A stretch of DNA of 7,381 nt from JBGPLH01 sp041486365 [NCBI: Thermodesulfobacteriota bacterium] (GTDB taxonomy: Bacteria > JAUYMQ01), in NCBI GenBank assembly GCA_041486365.1, contig JBGPLH010000161.1, positions 1-7,381 of the forward strand, written 5' to 3'. Both the position numbers and the translations under genes were made by a program. Of the stretch, positions 6,097 through 7,381 are shown one piece after another (within the stretch, counting starts at the first letter, position 1; every line of letters begins with the position of its first letter). The notes under the pieces were generated by a model. The model had not been told where the DNA came from. It was given only the letters and a program-made list of their open reading frames with translations, and did not search any database.

Positions 6097-6115
6097 AATC
6101 CATGACCCCAATCCA
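6090..6115. repeat. 13-bp tandem duplication at the edge of repeat copy 2
   Basis: TGACCCCAATCCA occurs at 6090-6102 and again, identically and with no gap, at 6103-6115. The first unit overlaps the TGACCCC end of the dispersed repeat. The second ends 3 nt before the AAGGAGG of the ACT-domain gene. It looks like slippage or an end duplication left by the repeat element. Confidence 0.7.
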
Positions 6116-6118
6116 ATG

Positions 6119-6125
6119 AAGGAGG
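6119..6125 (+). promoter_or_regulatory. Ribosome binding site of the ACT-domain gene
   Basis: AAGGAGG lies 7 nt before the ATG at 6133, a near-ideal site that fixes the start. It directly follows the 13-bp tandem duplication, so any promoter must lie within or upstream of the repeat. Confidence 0.7.
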
Positions 6126-6132
6126 GCGCGAC

Positions 6133-6543
6133 ATGGCGGTGCGTAAGGTGAGCTACGTGGTCCTCAAGGTGCGGAACCGCGCGGGCACGGCGGCGCAAGT
6201 GCTCGGGGCGCTCGCGCAGGGCAAGGTCAACCTGCTTGCCTTCACCGGCTTTCCCGGCGCGGGAGGCAAGTCGCAGCTGGATGTAGTGACGGGCGATCTG
6301 GCGGGCGTGCGCCGGGTGGCGAAAAAGCAGGGCTGGAAGCTCGGCGCGACGAAGCGCGGCTTCGTTGCTCAGGGGAAGGACCGCGTGGGCGCCGTTCATC
6401 GCCAGATCAAGGGCCTGGCGAAGCGAGGGATCAACCTGACGGCGGTGGACGCGGTTTCCGCGGGCCGTGGCCGGTTCGGGATGATCCTCTGGGTGAAACC
6501 CGGGGACTACGCGCGCGCGGCGCGCGCCTTGAAGGCGAAGTAG
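6133..6543 (+). CDS. Small double-ACT-domain protein
   Basis: The 136-residue protein looks like two ACT-type beta-alpha-beta units and nothing else. Unit 1 is about 4-68 (VSYVVLKVRNRAGTAAQVLGAL, then VNLLAFTGFPGAGGKSQLDVV). Unit 2 is about 72-134 (RGFVAQGKDRVGAVHRQIKGLA, then INLTAVDAV, GRFGMILWVKP). The loops RNRAGT and KDRVGA are at the usual ligand-binding positions, between the first strand and first helix. ACT domains bind amino acids or other small ligands and regulate enzymes; stand-alone ones may act on a partner protein. No catalytic domain or signal peptide is present, so it is cytoplasmic. It is strongly basic, with many Lys and Arg. It faces the oxidoreductase convergently, 43 nt away, with no clear terminator between them. 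Ligand and partner are unknown. Confidence 0.8.
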   Translation: MAVRKVSYVVLKVRNRAGTAAQVLGALAQGKVNLLAFTGFPGAGGKSQLDVVTGDLAGVRRVAKKQGWKLGATKRGFVAQGKDRVGAVHRQIKGLAKRGINLTAVDAVSAGRGRFGMILWVKPGDYARAARALKAK

Positions 6544-6586
6544 GGCGGCAGGCTCGTCGTCACCGGGTTCCCGGGGCGAAGGCGGC

Positions 6587-7381
6587 TCACGCCAGGGATG
6601 CCGGCGCGAGACGTCTGATTCGTTTGAGCGCGGTCCTTGCCGCGTGGTATCCGCACATCCCGTGCACGCCGCCGCCTGGAGGCGTCGACGCCGAGCAGAT
6701 AAGGATGCGGGGATTCGGCGTTGTGTAGGGATTGATGCGCGCGACGGGCCGGGTGAAGAGCTGGAACAGGTCCGCCACGCCGCCGGTGATCGCGCCGCCC
6801 ACGTAGTTCGGGTTGAGGCGCTCGAAATCAGCCGGGCCAAGGACGTGCCGGGCCAGGATCCGATCCTTGAAGCCGGGCGCGAAGCGCTCCACCTGGTTCT
6901 CGATGGTCTGGGTCATGTCCACGGTGGAGCCGCCGGGCACGTGGCAGTAGGCGTAGCCCGTGTGCTTGCCCTCCGGCGCCCGCGACGGATCGAATTGACT
7001 CTGCTGGCAGAGCAGGACGAAGGGTCGTTCCGGATGCTCCCCGCGCCAGACAGCCGCCTCCCCGGCGGCGATCTCCTCCAGGGTTCCCCCGAGATGGACG
7101 GTGGAGGCCTTGAGACACTGGGGATCCTTCCACGGGATGGGACCATCTAGCGCCCAGTCGAGCTTGAAAGCACCCGGGCCGTAGCGGTACCGACCGATGC
7201 GCTCGAGGTAGCGGCGCGGCAGGACGGAGCCCGCGATGTCTGCGAGCTGGTTCGGGCTCGTGTCGAACAGATACACGCGGGCAGGCGGAAGCTGCCCCGT
7301 CGAAGTGACGCGAACGCCGGTCCGGATCTGACCTCCGAGCTTTCCGAGGCATGCGGACAGGGCCCGGGGGATCCCCTGCGA
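6587..7381 (-). CDS. C-terminal part of a COG1233 FAD-dependent oxidoreductase (partial)
   Basis: The frame is open to the right edge of the window, so the 264 residues seen are the C-terminal half; the N-terminal GxGxxG FAD-binding motif lies outside. At the edge the reading is SQGIPRALSACLGKLGG, then LPPARVYLFDTSPNQLADIAG, typical of phytoene-desaturase-related oxidoreductases (COG1233, including PYROXD2-like proteins). The C-terminal block PPGGGVHGMCGYHAART (234-250) is the conserved FAD-contacting end of this family, and the order of conserved blocks is uninterrupted. The frame carries a GTG at 7276, but homology continues upstream of it, so that is not the start. It is a predicted flavoprotein acting on a hydrophobic or polyene-like substrate. 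The family is broad, and with no carotenoid genes nearby a carotenoid role should not be assumed. Confidence 0.88.
   Translation of the reverse strand, partial: SQGIPRALSACLGKLGGQIRTGVRVTSTGQLPPARVYLFDTSPNQLADIAGSVLPRRYLERIGRYRYGPGAFKLDWALDGPIPWKDPQCLKASTVHLGGTLEEIAAGEAAVWRGEHPERPFVLLCQQSQFDPSRAPEGKHTGYAYCHVPGGSTVDMTQTIENQVERFAPGFKDRILARHVLGPADFERLNPNYVGGAITGGVADLFQLFTRPVARINPYTTPNPRILICSASTPPGGGVHGMCGYHAARTALKRIRRLAPASLA

Noticed and set aside
6544-6586. Bidirectional terminator between the convergent ACT and oxidoreductase genes
   Set aside because: Only a short CCGGG/CCCGG match with a 2-nt loop is present and there is no U-tract on either strand.
5956-6840. 294-codon minus-strand open frame across the ACT gene
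   Set aside because: It overlaps the ACT-domain gene and the end of the oxidoreductase in the wrong frame. Only the part at 5999-6100 looked unusual and is listed separately.

Overview
The window is GC-rich bacterial chromosomal DNA. Its codon use strongly favours G/C at third positions, and it carries Sec- and Tat-type export signals and classical Shine-Dalgarno sites. The gene families (FeeM-like acyltransferase, COG1233 oxidoreductase, ACT-domain protein, penicillin-acylase relic) suit an environmental Gram-negative such as an acidobacterium or a related uncultured phylum. The sequence does not settle the phylum. I see no rRNA, tRNA, CRISPR array, phage gene or intact transposase.

Left part, 1-2785, minus strand. 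The window opens with the first codons of a gene carrying a twin-arginine signal. Upstream of it is a terminator-like hairpin, then a large secreted type-B carboxylesterase with a thrombospondin type-3 calcium-binding tail. About 390 bp of apparently non-coding DNA follow, then a strong hairpin and the first copy of a dispersed repeat.

Centre, 2787-5998. On the minus strand are a C-terminal relic of a penicillin-acylase-family (Ntn hydrolase) gene and a small secreted coiled-coil protein. Divergent from these is a two-gene plus-strand operon. Its first gene fuses an N-terminal FeeM-like (N-acyl amino acid synthase / GNAT-fold) acyltransferase to a C-terminal cyclic-nucleotide-binding domain that keeps the key binding residues. 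Its second gene is an alpha/beta hydrolase with a complete Ser-Asp-His triad. This pair is the most interesting part of the window: it could be a nucleotide-gated acyl-amide synthase with a partner hydrolase.

Right part, 5999-7381. The second copy of the dispersed repeat comes first, followed by a 13-bp tandem duplication. A small double-ACT-domain protein comes next. A convergent COG1233 FAD-dependent oxidoreductase runs off the right edge. The two repeat copies, in direct orientation 3.3 kb apart, bracket the acylase relic, the coiled-coil gene and the acyltransferase-hydrolase operon.
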